A stretch of DNA of 64,000 nt from NCBI GenBank assembly GCA_963783105.1, contig CAWAMI010000003.1:124001-188000 (forward strand), read 5' to 3'. Position numbers and translations under genes: made by a program. Source of the DNA: JAVEDQ01 sp963783105. GTDB lineage: Bacteria; Actinomycetota; Actinomycetes; Frankiales; Frankiaceae. Below the pieces are notes generated by a model. The model saw only the letters and a list, made by a program, of their open reading frames with translations, had not been told where the DNA came from and searched no databases. Of this stretch, positions 54,737 through 63,616 are shown piece after piece. Every line of letters starts with the position of its first letter. The stretch's first letter is position 1.

Positions 54737-55594
54737 TCAGCGGCGACCCGGCAGCGGCAGCTTCCGCAGCCCGGTGGCGAGGCCCTTCACAGCGTCGGTC
54801 AGCATGGTCGGCGCGAGGTTCTCGGCGACCGCGCCGGTCACCGCGTCGACCCCGATGAGGTAGCGCGCGAGGGGAACCGGGCTGGCCAGCGCAAGCCGGA
54901 TGGTGCGGGCGACCCAGATCGAGTCCGGCATGAACTTTTCGCTCGAGGTGATGAGCCCGCCGCGCTGGTAGACGTCCGCGTACACCGGGTGGCTGGGCTC
55001 CGGCAGGTTTCCCATGGCCGAGCCCCAGATGCTCGTACCGAAGCTGCCCGGCTCGATCAGCGTCACCTTCACGCCGAACGGCGCCACCTCGACCCGCAGC
55101 GCATCGGTCATCGCCTCCAGCCCGTGCTTGGAGGCGCAGTACCAGCCCATCACCGGGATCGACATCCGCCCGGCAACCGAGGAGATGTTGATGATGTGGC
55201 CTTCGCCCTGCTCCCGCATGTGGGGGAGCACGAGGCGTGCCACCCGCGCCGGAGCCACCAGGTTGATCTCGAGCTGGGCGCGCACCGCGTCGTCGTCGAC
55301 GTCCTCGATGACCCCGGCCTGCGCCGTTCCCGCGTTGTTGACCACCGCGTACGGACCGCCGCCGGTGCGCTCGGCGATCTCGGCGAAGCCCTTCTCGCAG
55401 GATTCGGCGTCGCCGACGTCGCAGACGATGCCGTTCACGGTCGCGCCGCGGGAGCTCGCCGTGGATTCGAGCTCGGCGACCTTCTCGGGTGAGCGAGCGG
55501 TGCCGTAGACGTCGTAGCCGGCCTTGGCCAGCTCGATCGCGGTGATGAGGCCGATCCCCGAGTTCGCCCCGGTGATCACGACCGACTTGCTCAC
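54737..55594 (-). CDS. SDR-family oxidoreductase
   Basis: 285 residues. TGANSGIG, NNAGTA, catalytic Ser in ISSVAG and YCASK. GTG 55594 has GGAG five bases upstream. Typical retinol-dehydrogenase-like SDR layout with an additional C-terminal segment. Substrate unknown. Confidence 0.9.
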   Translation of the reverse strand: MSKSVVITGANSGIGLITAIELAKAGYDVYGTARSPEKVAELESTASSRGATVNGIVCDVGDAESCEKGFAEIAERTGGGPYAVVNNAGTAQAGVIEDVDDDAVRAQLEINLVAPARVARLVLPHMREQGEGHIINISSVAGRMSIPVMGWYCASKHGLEAMTDALRVEVAPFGVKVTLIEPGSFGTSIWGSAMGNLPEPSHPVYADVYQRGGLITSSEKFMPDSIWVARTIRLALASPVPLARYLIGVDAVTGAVAENLAPTMLTDAVKGLATGLRKLPLPGRR

Positions 55595-55751
55595 ATGCAC
55601 TCCTCGTGATGGACCTTCGCGTGTTGTCGCCAGTGCCTTTCCCCGTTCCGCGGTCGTCACCCCGCGGCCGGCACCCGGCGAGGGTGGTGCCGGTAACGTC
55701 CTGCTCGCCCGCGGCACCACCCGGCGGGTGTCGACCCCCGCGAGGAGATGC

Positions 55752-56297
55752 GTGGCCCTGTCCCTGACGCCGCCGGCCGACGCGACCGCCCCGGAACGCT
55801 CGGAGCGGGCGCCGGCTCCCGGCAGCGTGCTCCCGCCGCACTACGCCTCCTGCTTCGGCTGCGGGGACGAACACCCGACGGGCCTGCACCTGTCGGTGAC
55901 GGTGCGCGAAGGGGTGGCCGTCGACGCGGTCTTCCGGGTCGACAAGGCACACCAGGGGGCGCCGGGGCTGGCGCACGGCGGGGTGCTGGCGACGGCTGCC
56001 GACGAGACGCTGGGCTTCCTCAACTGGCTCCTGCGTCGTCCGGCCGTGACGGCGCGGCTGGAGGTCGACTATCTGCGCCCGGTCCCGATCGGGACGGACC
56101 TCCATCTGCGCGCCGAGTGCACCGCGGTATCGGGTCGCAAGGCCTACGTGCAGTGCGAAGGCCGGCTCGACGATCCCGACGGTCCGGTGGCGCTCCGGGC
56201 GGGAGGGCTGTTCCTCGAGGTGCCGGTGGAGCACTTCCGCAAGCATGCGGCCGGCAAGGAGCCGTCGCTCGGGGACGAGCGGTCCTACAACCCGTGA
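55752..56297 (+). CDS. PaaI-type hotdog thioesterase
   Basis: 181 residues. A CFGCG motif, then the hotdog helix with LAHGGVLATAADE (HGG motif of the PaaI/YiiD group). Hydrolyses an acyl-CoA thioester. GTG 55752 follows GAGGAG. Its stop overlaps the dut start (GTGA), so the two are coupled. Confidence 0.88.
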   Translation: MALSLTPPADATAPERSERAPAPGSVLPPHYASCFGCGDEHPTGLHLSVTVREGVAVDAVFRVDKAHQGAPGLAHGGVLATAADETLGFLNWLLRRPAVTARLEVDYLRPVPIGTDLHLRAECTAVSGRKAYVQCEGRLDDPDGPVALRAGGLFLEVPVEHFRKHAAGKEPSLGDERSYNP

Positions 56298-56869
56298 GCA
56301 CGCCGGGGGAGCCGTCGGTCGAGGTGCTGGTCCAGCGTCTCGATCCCGATCTGCCCCTGCCCGCCTACGCGCACGAGGGTGACGCGGGCGCGGACCTGGT
56401 CAGCGCGGTCGACGTCGAGCTCGGGCCGGGGGAGCGGGCGACGGTCCCGACCGGGCTCGCCGTCGCGCTGCCCGTGGGGTACGCCGCCTTCGTGCACCCA
56501 CGCAGCGGGCTCGCCGCCCGTCACGGGGTGACGTTGGTGAATGCACCCGGCACGATCGACGCCGGCTACCGCGGGCAGATCCACGTGGTGCTGCTCAACA
56601 CCGACCGGGAGGAGCCCGTGTCCATCCGGCGGGGGGACCGGATCGGGCAGCTGGTGATCCAGCGGGTCGAGCGAGCCGACTTCCGGCCCGTCGAGGCGCT
56701 GCCGACCTCCCTGCGGGGCGAGGGTGGGTTCGGCTCCACCGGCGGGTTCGGTGCCCGGACGGACAGCCAGACAGCGGACAGCCAGACAGCGGACAGCCAG
56801 ACATCAGACAGCCAGACATCAGACAGCCAGACCCAGACAGGAGGCGGCGGTGTTCCGGCGCAGGCGTAG
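56294..56869 (+). CDS. dut: Deoxyuridine 5'-triphosphate nucleotidohydrolase
   Basis: 191 residues, longer than the usual 150 because of a repeat tail. The five dUTPase motifs are visible: GDAGADLVS, PRSGLA, NAPGTIDAGYRGQ, RGDRIGQLV and the P-loop-like RGEGGFGSTGGFG. It removes dUTP and supplies dUMP. The last 40 residues are TDSQTADSQT repeats encoded by a 15-bp array. Confidence 0.95.
   Translation: MSTPGEPSVEVLVQRLDPDLPLPAYAHEGDAGADLVSAVDVELGPGERATVPTGLAVALPVGYAAFVHPRSGLAARHGVTLVNAPGTIDAGYRGQIHVVLLNTDREEPVSIRRGDRIGQLVIQRVERADFRPVEALPTSLRGEGGFGSTGGFGARTDSQTADSQTADSQTSDSQTSDSQTQTGGGGVPAQA
56762..56836 (+). repeat. 5 x 15-bp in-frame tandem repeat
   Basis: Units gacagccagacagcg, twice, then gacagccagacatca twice, then gacagccagacccag. 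It encodes the C-terminal tail of dUTPase, directly before the DUF3710 start. Confidence 0.92.
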
Positions 56870-57701
56870 GCAGGACTCCGACGACGAGCTGACCTCGGCC
56901 GACGAGGCGTTCGCCGAGACGGCGGGGGTCGACGCGGCCGGTGCGGCCGGCGAGACCGACGCCGGCCCCGCCGAGGACGGCGTCTCCGACGGCGCTCCTG
57001 CGGAAGACGCGGACGCGGACGCGGACGTGCCGGCGTCGGCGTCGGGGCTGCGTGCCGGCCCGGCGCCCGATGCCCCGGACGGTCCCTACGACGAGGCGGA
57101 CGCGCCGGACGACGACATCCCCCGCGTGGACCTCGGCGCCCTGCGGGTGCCGATCGTCGACACGGTCGAATTGCGGCTCGAGGTGAACGAGCAGGGCGAG
57201 CTCGGCCAGGTGCTGCTCGTCGAGGGCGCCAACATCATGCAGATCGGTGCGTTCGCCGCCCCGCGCAGCAGCGGCATCTGGGACGAGGTGCGGGCGGAGA
57301 TCCTCGGCTCGGTGTCCACCTCCGGCGGATCGGCCGAGGAGGTCGAGGGCCTCTACGGCATCGAGCTGGCCGCACAGGTCCCGACCGGGACGCCGGGGCA
57401 GCTGGCGCCCGCCCGCTTCCTCGGCATCGACCGGCCGCGGTGGTTCGTCCGCGCCCTCATCTCGGGCCCGGCCGCGCTCGACCCGGCCGCCGCCGAGCCG
57501 CTGCTCTCGGTGCTCGCCGACATCGTCGTCGTGCGCGGCAAGGACGCCATGCCCATCCGGGACGCGCTGCCGCTCACGCTGCCGAAGGAGGCCATGGAGG
57601 CGGCGGAGGCGGAAGCGGCGGCGCAGGCGGAAGCGGCGCAGGGGGACGGGCAGGGCATCGACCCGCTCGGCCCCGGCCCCACCATCACCGAGACGCGCTG
57701 A
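56850..57701 (+). CDS. DUF3710 domain-containing protein
   Basis: 283 residues. A long acidic, Ala/Asp-rich N-terminal 85 residues, then the conserved DUF3710 body (VDLGALRVPIVDTVELRLEV, VEGANIMQIGAFAAPRSSGIW, WFVRALISGP). GTG 56850 lies inside the end of dut with GGAGG upstream. Sits between dut and OB-fold genes across Actinobacteria. Function unknown. Confidence 0.9.
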   Translation: MFRRRRRQDSDDELTSADEAFAETAGVDAAGAAGETDAGPAEDGVSDGAPAEDADADADVPASASGLRAGPAPDAPDGPYDEADAPDDDIPRVDLGALRVPIVDTVELRLEVNEQGELGQVLLVEGANIMQIGAFAAPRSSGIWDEVRAEILGSVSTSGGSAEEVEGLYGIELAAQVPTGTPGQLAPARFLGIDRPRWFVRALISGPAALDPAAAEPLLSVLADIVVVRGKDAMPIRDALPLTLPKEAMEAAEAEAAAQAEAAQGDGQGIDPLGPGPTITETR

Positions 57702-58560
57702 GGTCGTCGGCCCCGGCCTCGCACGCGGCGACCCAGGACCCCCAGCAGGCGCCGCCCAGCACCGACCGGTCCTCCGCGGGCGCCGAAAAGGGCACCGTCG
57801 TGAGCCGCGCCGCCGGGATCAGCTCCGTCCACCGCTGAGCGACCGCGGCCGGGTGCATCGGGTCGTCCGCCAGGGCCGCCAGGCCCACCGGTTCCGTCGC
57901 CGCTGCGAGCTCGGTCGGCGAGGGGGCCCGCGAGCGGGCGAGGCCGCGCAGGACGGCGACGAACGCGTCCGGGTCGTGCCGCGGCCAGGTGGCCAGCAGC
58001 TCGTCCGCCACCCAGCCGGGATGGTCGCGACTGATCCGGCGCAGGACGGGGTCGATCCCGACCGCGGCGATCTCGGCGGCCTGGACGGCGTTCGCCGCCG
58101 CCACCACCTCGGGCTCGCCGGTCCAGGCGGGCAGGGCCAGCAGCAGTCCCCGCACCGGCGCCCCTCGGTCCGCCGTCGCGTGGGCTCGCAGCGCGGCGGC
58201 GGCGAGGACGGCGGCGTGGGCGCCCATCGACACGCCGCCGAGCATGTCCGCCCCGACGCGCCGAGCCAGGGTCACCATGTCGGCCACGTGCGCGGACAGG
58301 TCGAGCCGGGCGGGATCGGTCACGGGTGTGCTGCCCGCGTGCCCGCGCAGGTCGTAGGAGACCAGGCGCCAACCGCCCGCGAGCAGCGGGGGACCGAACG
58401 CGCGCCGGACGAAGTCGCCGGAGGAGCCTGCGCCGTGCGCGATCAGGGCCGTGCCGGCCGCACGGCGGCGGCCGTCCGCGTCCGTGGAGGCGCACGGACC
58501 GTCGATCGTGACGGAAAGCGTGACGTCCGTCTCCGAGCCGGGCACAACCAGGGACTGCAT
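57685..58560 (-). CDS. Alpha/beta hydrolase
   Basis: 291 residues. HGAGSSGDF, GVSMGAHAAV (Ser nucleophile) and a C-terminal stretch without a clear catalytic His motif, so the enzyme may be atypical. It runs opposite to the DUF3710 gene and overlaps its end by 17 bases, interrupting the otherwise co-directional dut cluster. Start ATG 58560. Confidence 0.85.
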   Translation of the reverse strand: MQSLVVPGSETDVTLSVTIDGPCASTDADGRRRAAGTALIAHGAGSSGDFVRRAFGPPLLAGGWRLVSYDLRGHAGSTPVTDPARLDLSAHVADMVTLARRVGADMLGGVSMGAHAAVLAAAALRAHATADRGAPVRGLLLALPAWTGEPEVVAAANAVQAAEIAAVGIDPVLRRISRDHPGWVADELLATWPRHDPDAFVAVLRGLARSRAPSPTELAAATEPVGLAALADDPMHPAAVAQRWTELIPAARLTTVPFSAPAEDRSVLGGACWGSWVAACEAGADDLSASR

Positions 58561-58669
58561 GCTGTTGATACTCCCGCGGAGCGAGCCCGGTGCACCCGAA
58601 TCGAGCCCTCGGACGTGGGCGTAGGCGCACACTGGAGCGGTCGGGGCACCCGGGACACGGAGGATCGCG

Positions 58670-59056
58670 ATGGGCGAGCATCGGGGTTGGTTGGGTCGGA
58701 AGCTGTACCGGCTGACGTGTGACGAGAGCGTCCTCGAGGCCGAACAGCTGCAGGACCAGGTCGAAGAGGTCGGCGCGACCCCGGTCAACGCGTGTTCGAT
58801 GCGCGGGAACGTCTGCGTCACCGGCACGATCCGTTCGGTGACCCTGAAGTCGCTGGCCGGTGCCCCGAGCCTGGAGGCCGAGGTCTACGACGGCACGGGC
58901 GCGATCACGGCGATCTTCCTCGGCCGGCGGCGAATCTGCGGCATCGAGGCCGGGCGATCCATCGTGCTGCGGGGGCGCATCACCGAGCGCGAGGGGGAAC
59001 GCAGCATCTACAACCCCCGCTACGAGCTGCTCCCCGCGAGCCAGCCGGCCGCTTGA
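58670..59056 (+). CDS. OB-fold nucleic acid-binding protein
   Basis: 128 residues. A TG.I.SVTL...EAEVYDGTG core and LGRRRICGIEAG form an OB fold of the tRNA-anticodon type, also seen in RecG-like wedge domains. GGAGG lies six bases before the ATG. Conserved neighbour of DUF3710 and DUF3159 genes. Role unknown. Confidence 0.9.
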   Translation: MGEHRGWLGRKLYRLTCDESVLEAEQLQDQVEEVGATPVNACSMRGNVCVTGTIRSVTLKSLAGAPSLEAEVYDGTGAITAIFLGRRRICGIEAGRSIVLRGRITEREGERSIYNPRYELLPASQPAA

Positions 59057-59108
59057 GGTCCATGACGTCCGGGGCGTTCGGCACGGTCGGCGCTGCCGGC
59101 GCGGGAAG

Positions 59109-59939
59109 GTGACGGACATCGAGCAGCGAGCCACGCGGGACGAGTCCCGGGAGCCGGTCGAACCGATCGCCGTCGGCGATGACGTCGCGGCGGACGCCAC
59201 CGTCGGCCCCACGGGTGGCGCCGCGCTAGCCGCCGACGACGACAATGACGACGACGGAGCCTCCGCGCACGATGCCGCGGAAAGCGCCGGCGAGCCACGC
59301 CAGACGATGCTCGCCGAGGCCATCGGCGGACCCCGCGGGCTGGTCGACAGCGGTCTTCCCGCCGTCGTCTTCGTCATCGTCAACGCGCTCGGCGGACTGA
59401 CCCCGGCCATCGTCGCCGCGATCGGCGTCGGGCTGGTCCTGGTCGTCGTGCGCCTCTTGCGCAAGGAGACGTTGCAGCAGGCCATCGCCGGGTTCTTCGG
59501 GCTCGCGCTCGCCGCGTTCGTCGCCGCGCGGACGGGGAAGGCGTCCGGCTTCTTCCTGCCCGGCATCATCTGGCAGGTCGTCCTCGGGGCCATGGCTCTG
59601 ATCTCGCTGCTCGTCGGCCGCCCGTACATCGGCTACGTGCTCGCGGCCCTGGATCCGAAGTACGCGCACTGGCGGGAGAGCAGACCGCTGCGGCGGGCGA
59701 TGGCTGCGGCAACGGTGCTCTGGGGCGGCATCTTCGCCGCCCGTGCGGTCGTGCAGGGCATCCTCTATCTCAACGACAGCGTCGGCTGGCTCGCCACCAC
59801 GAAGATCGCGATGGGCTGGCCGTTGTTCGCCGTCGGCCTCGCCGCCACGTTCTGGCTCGCGCGACGGGCCTCGCCCGCCGAGCCTGAGGACGCCCCTCCG
59901 ACCGAAGGGGATCCGGCCTCGGCGCCCGCCGAGCGCTGA
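59109..59939 (+). CDS. DUF3159 membrane protein
   Basis: 276 residues. An acidic N-terminal 70 residues, then about five helices (LVDSGLPAVVFVIVNALGGL, IIWQVVLGAMALISLLVGRP). GTG 59109 is the only near start and abuts GGGAAG. Part of the conserved dut-DUF3710-OB-DUF3159 block. Function unknown. Confidence 0.88.
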   Translation: MTDIEQRATRDESREPVEPIAVGDDVAADATVGPTGGAALAADDDNDDDGASAHDAAESAGEPRQTMLAEAIGGPRGLVDSGLPAVVFVIVNALGGLTPAIVAAIGVGLVLVVVRLLRKETLQQAIAGFFGLALAAFVAARTGKASGFFLPGIIWQVVLGAMALISLLVGRPYIGYVLAALDPKYAHWRESRPLRRAMAAATVLWGGIFAARAVVQGILYLNDSVGWLATTKIAMGWPLFAVGLAATFWLARRASPAEPEDAPPTEGDPASAPAER

Positions 59940-60005
59940 GCACGGCACCTCGGGTCGCCCGCCGCGGCGCCGGTTTTGTCGGTGGACCGCCCTATGCTCC
60001 GCCCC

Positions 60006-61037
60006 ATGGCCGCCTCGCCCTACGTGGAGATCGACGTCGACGGCACGCCCGTGCGGGTCACGAACCCCGACAAGGTCTACTTCACCGCCCGCGGCGAGAC
60101 GAAGCTGCACCTCGTCGAGTACTTCCTGGCGGTCTCCGACGGGCTCGTCCGCGCGCTGTACGAGCGGCCGTGCGTCCTCAAGCGCCATCCGGACGGGGCC
60201 GACGCGGAGGCGATCTACCAGAAACGGGTGCCCGAGAAGCGGCCCCCCTGGCTCGAGACGGCGCGGGTCGACTTCCCCTCGGGGCGGCACGCGGACGAGC
60301 TGTGCGTCACCGGCCCGGCGGCGCTGGCCTGGGCGGGCAACCTGGGCACGCTCGACTTCCACCCGTGGCCGTCTCGGCGGGCCGACCCGGAGAGTCCGGA
60401 CGAGCTGCGCATCGACCTCGACCCGCAGCCCGGCACGGGGTGGCCCGAGGTCCGTGAGGTCGCCCTGGCCGTGCGCGAGGTGCTGGACGAGCTCGGGCTG
60501 GTCGGCTGGCCCAAGACCAGCGGCAGCAAGGGCATCCACATCTACGTCCGTGTCGCGCCGCGGCACGGCTTCCTGGAGGCCCGTCGGGCTGCGTTGGCGC
60601 TCGGTCGCGAGGTCAGCCGGCGGCGGCCGGACATCGCGACCACCGCGTGGTGGAAGGAGGAGCGCGGGGAGCGGGTGTTCCTCGACTACAACCGGATGGC
60701 GCGGGACCAGACGATCGCATCCGCCTACAGCGTGCGCGCCCGGCCGACGGCCACGGTGTCCGCGCCGCTGACGTGGGACGAGGTGCCGGACGCCGAGATC
60801 GAGGACTTCACCCTGGCGACGATGCCGGCGCGGTTCGCGCGGCTCGGCGACCTGCACGCGGGAATGGAGGACGCGGTCGGCGACCTCGACCCGCTGCTCG
60901 AACTGGCCGAGCGGGACGAGGCCGATCGCGGCTTGGGCGATGCGCCCTATCCGCCCCAGTTCCCGAAGATGCCGGGGGAGCCCAAACGGGTTCAGCCGAG
61001 CCGCGCCCGGCGTGTCGGTGGCGAAACGGCTGACTGA
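60006..61037 (+). CDS. ligD: LigD polymerase-domain protein (NHEJ primase/polymerase)
   Basis: 343 residues, only the Pol domain. Archaeo-eukaryotic primase fold with DxD metal motif (RIDLDPQPG, Asp137, Asp139), KTSGSKGIHIYV, and VFLDYNRMARDQTIASAYSVRARP. It fills gaps and adds ribonucleotides at DNA ends during end joining. No ligase, nuclease domain or Ku gene is in the window. ATG 60006 gives the usual start. Confidence 0.92.
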   Translation: MAASPYVEIDVDGTPVRVTNPDKVYFTARGETKLHLVEYFLAVSDGLVRALYERPCVLKRHPDGADAEAIYQKRVPEKRPPWLETARVDFPSGRHADELCVTGPAALAWAGNLGTLDFHPWPSRRADPESPDELRIDLDPQPGTGWPEVREVALAVREVLDELGLVGWPKTSGSKGIHIYVRVAPRHGFLEARRAALALGREVSRRRPDIATTAWWKEERGERVFLDYNRMARDQTIASAYSVRARPTATVSAPLTWDEVPDAEIEDFTLATMPARFARLGDLHAGMEDAVGDLDPLLELAERDEADRGLGDAPYPPQFPKMPGEPKRVQPSRARRVGGETAD

Positions 61038-61100
61038 TGCCCGCCGCAGGCCGCATCCTTTGCTCCCGCCGGTCGTTCCTGCTGCAGGGGGAGTGGGAGC

Positions 61101-61448
61101 GTGACGGTGGTTGCCGAGGTTCCGATGTCTGCCGATGGGTGGAGCATGCGAGTACAGCAGGAGGGGCGGCGCGCCGTCGTGCGGGCCACGGGTCAGCTCG
61201 ACGCGTTCGCGGTCCCTGCCATGCGTGCCGCCCTCGACGATGCGAGCGGAGAGCCGCGGGACGTCGTCCTCGACTTCGCCGACGTGAGCTTCTGCGGGGC
61301 CGCACCACTGGGGCTGCTCGCGGCCACGGCCGCGAAGCTCGCGGCCGAGGGCAATCAGCTGTCGGTCCGCAACGTCCGGCGCAAGCAGGCCAGGGTCTTC
61401 CGGCTCTGCCGCCTCGATCACCTGCTGACGGGCAGCGCCGAGGGCTGA
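61101..61448 (+). CDS. STAS-domain (anti-sigma factor antagonist-like) protein
   Basis: 115 residues. GQLDAFAVPAMRAAL and VVLDFADVSFCGAAPLGLLA fit the STAS fold of SpoIIAA-like antagonists. The phosphoserine position (usually DSSGLG) reads GAAPLG, so it lacks the normal phosphorylation site. No anti-sigma kinase is near. GTG 61101 after GGGGAG. Confidence 0.85.
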   Translation: MTVVAEVPMSADGWSMRVQQEGRRAVVRATGQLDAFAVPAMRAALDDASGEPRDVVLDFADVSFCGAAPLGLLAATAAKLAAEGNQLSVRNVRRKQARVFRLCRLDHLLTGSAEG

Positions 61449-62053
61449 TCGGGCGCGTGGCTGAGCGGGCCGATCCCGCGCGGCCGAACGTCCTCGCGAC
61501 GCGGCCGGCGACGATGCCTGGGCGGCTCCGGCCGGCACCTGACGACCTCCGGCCGGCCCCGCGTACGCTTTCTACAGCGTGGCGACTCGCGGTGATGTGA
61601 CGTAGTCGCCCCCGTAGTCGAGACGTCAGCGGGCAGACAGTAGATGATGTTGATCGGTCGATATGTCCTGACATGCCAGGTTGCCGCACGAAGTGCCCGG
61701 CACAACTAGTCCGGACGGGTGGCTCGGTGCCCATCTTCCACAGCCACGGTCGAGCCGATCGGGCTTTTCGTGGAACCTGACGCCCTGTAGGACAGGGCAG
61801 TGCCGTACGCCACGGGTTAGTCATTGTCGACCGACAGAGTTCAGTACACGGGGGGTGCTCATGACTGTTGTGTTACACAGCGATTTCACCCGGACGGCGT
61901 CATCACGTTCCCCCTGCAGGAATCGTTCTATGCAGTAAGAATTCTCTGAGGGGGTGGCCGCCCATCATCACCGAGCGTGACGAGGACGGCCGCCGGCCTG
62001 GGGCGGCTGATAGCAGCGCGCCGCAGGCCGGGCAATGTGACGGGGGGAAAAGC
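61449..62053 (+). other. Long upstream region of the glycosyltransferase gene
   Basis: 605 bases, partly AT-richer than the surroundings (61610-61960), with no convincing protein gene. It probably holds a long leader and promoter. A 25-codon frame (61861-61938) has a G-rich ribosome-binding-like stretch and could be a leader peptide, but this is weak. Confidence 0.45.
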
Positions 62054-63598
62054 GTGACGGAGGCGCCGCCGCAGATGCGGACCGCGTTCGTGGATCGTCG
62101 AACGGCGACGCGGACGCCGATGCCCAACCCTGGCCGGCGGGCCAGTGACCGGGCCGACTATCTCGCCGAGCTGGCACGTCGGTCCGAGGTGCGGGAACTC
62201 GCCGGGACGCCGAGCTGGCTGCGCCGCTACGCCCGCGGGCTGGTGGCGGTGGATCTGTTGGGCTCGTTGCTCGCCGCGACGCTGGCCCTCGCCGTTCGTT
62301 TCGGTGACAATTTCTCGACCGGCTATCTGATTCTGACCCTGCTCTTCCCGCTCGGCTTCGTCGCCTTCGTCGGCGCGAACCGGGGTTATGAACCGCGCTT
62401 CCTCGGCGCCGGTGCGGACGAGTACCGCCGTTCGCTGGAAGCCTCGCTGCGCTACGGCGCCATCTTCGCGATCGTCGCCTACGCGTTCGGCACGGAGCTC
62501 GCTCGCGGCTACCTGTTCGTCGCCCTGCCGCTCGCGAGCGTCATCGCGCTCGGCTCGCGCCGGGTGGCCCGCGAGGTGCTGGCCCGGGCCCGCCGCGAGG
62601 GGGCGGCGTGCCAGCACCGGGTCGTCGTGGCCGGTACGGAGCGGGCCACGGCGGAGCTGATCCGTCAGGTCCGGCTGCACGCGAGCGCGGGCTTCGAGGT
62701 CGTCGCGGCCTGCGTCACCCGGTGTTCCGGTCAGAGCATCGAAGGCGTGCCGGTCATCGGTACCTCGGCCCAGCTGGTCGAGGCCCTCCGGGTCACCGGC
62801 GCCGACACCGTCGCGGTCGCGGCCTGGTCCGACCTGAGCCAGTCCGAGCTCCGTCGCCTGTCGTGGCGGTTGGAGGGCAGCGGGGTCACCGTCGTCGTGG
62901 CACCGCAGCTCACCGACATCGCCGGCCCGCGCATCCACGTCCGTCCCGTCGCCGGACTGCCGCTGCTGCACATCGAGCAGCCCGAGTTCCGCGGCACCCG
63001 GCGCATCATCAAGGCGACGATCGACCGCACCTCGGCGGCCCTCGCCCTGCTCCTGCTGAGCCCGCTGCTGCTGGCCATCGCCCTGGTCGTCCGGCTGACC
63101 AGCCGCGGACCGGCCATGTTCCGCCAGACCCGGGTCGGCGCGCAGGGATCCCACTTCACAATGATCAAGTTCCGGTCCATGCGCACCGGGGCGGAGACCG
63201 AGGTCGTCGACCTCGCCGCCCAGAACGAGAACGAGAACAGCCTGCTGTTCAAGATGAAGGAGGACCCGCGGATCACACCGGTCGGCAAGTGGCTCCGTCG
63301 GTTCTCCCTCGACGAGCTGCCCCAGCTGATCAACGTGGTGCTCGGGGACATGTCGCTGGTCGGTCCCCGGCCGCCGCTGCCCTCGGAGGTCGAGCGCTAC
63401 GGCGGCGACGTCAGCCGGCGCCTGCTGGTCAAGCCGGGCCTCACGGGGCTCTGGCAGATCAGCGGACGCTCCGAGCTGCCGTGGGACGAGGCGGTCCGGC
63501 TCGACCTGCACTACGTCGAGAACTGGTCGCTGGCCCTCGACTTCCTCATCTGCTGGCGCACCTTCGCCGCCGTCGTCCGGCGCAAGGGCGCGTACTGA
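62054..63598 (+). CDS. Polyprenyl glycosylphosphotransferase (WbaP/CpsE-type)
   Basis: 514 residues. Four N-terminal helices and a Rossmann-like domain (VVVAGTERATAELIRQV), then a fifth hydrophobic segment and the bacterial sugar transferase domain with KFRSMRTGAE, RRFSLDELPQLINV, MSLVGPRPPLPSEV and KPGLTGLWQISGRS. It attaches a sugar-1-phosphate to undecaprenyl phosphate to begin exopolysaccharide synthesis. GTG 62054 follows GGGGGAAAAG. Confidence 0.93.
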   Translation: MTEAPPQMRTAFVDRRTATRTPMPNPGRRASDRADYLAELARRSEVRELAGTPSWLRRYARGLVAVDLLGSLLAATLALAVRFGDNFSTGYLILTLLFPLGFVAFVGANRGYEPRFLGAGADEYRRSLEASLRYGAIFAIVAYAFGTELARGYLFVALPLASVIALGSRRVAREVLARARREGAACQHRVVVAGTERATAELIRQVRLHASAGFEVVAACVTRCSGQSIEGVPVIGTSAQLVEALRVTGADTVAVAAWSDLSQSELRRLSWRLEGSGVTVVVAPQLTDIAGPRIHVRPVAGLPLLHIEQPEFRGTRRIIKATIDRTSAALALLLLSPLLLAIALVVRLTSRGPAMFRQTRVGAQGSHFTMIKFRSMRTGAETEVVDLAAQNENENSLLFKMKEDPRITPVGKWLRRFSLDELPQLINVVLGDMSLVGPRPPLPSEVERYGGDVSRRLLVKPGLTGLWQISGRSELPWDEAVRLDLHYVENWSLALDFLICWRTFAAVVRRKGAY

Positions 63599-63616
63599 GC
63601 AGCTGAGCCCTGGACC

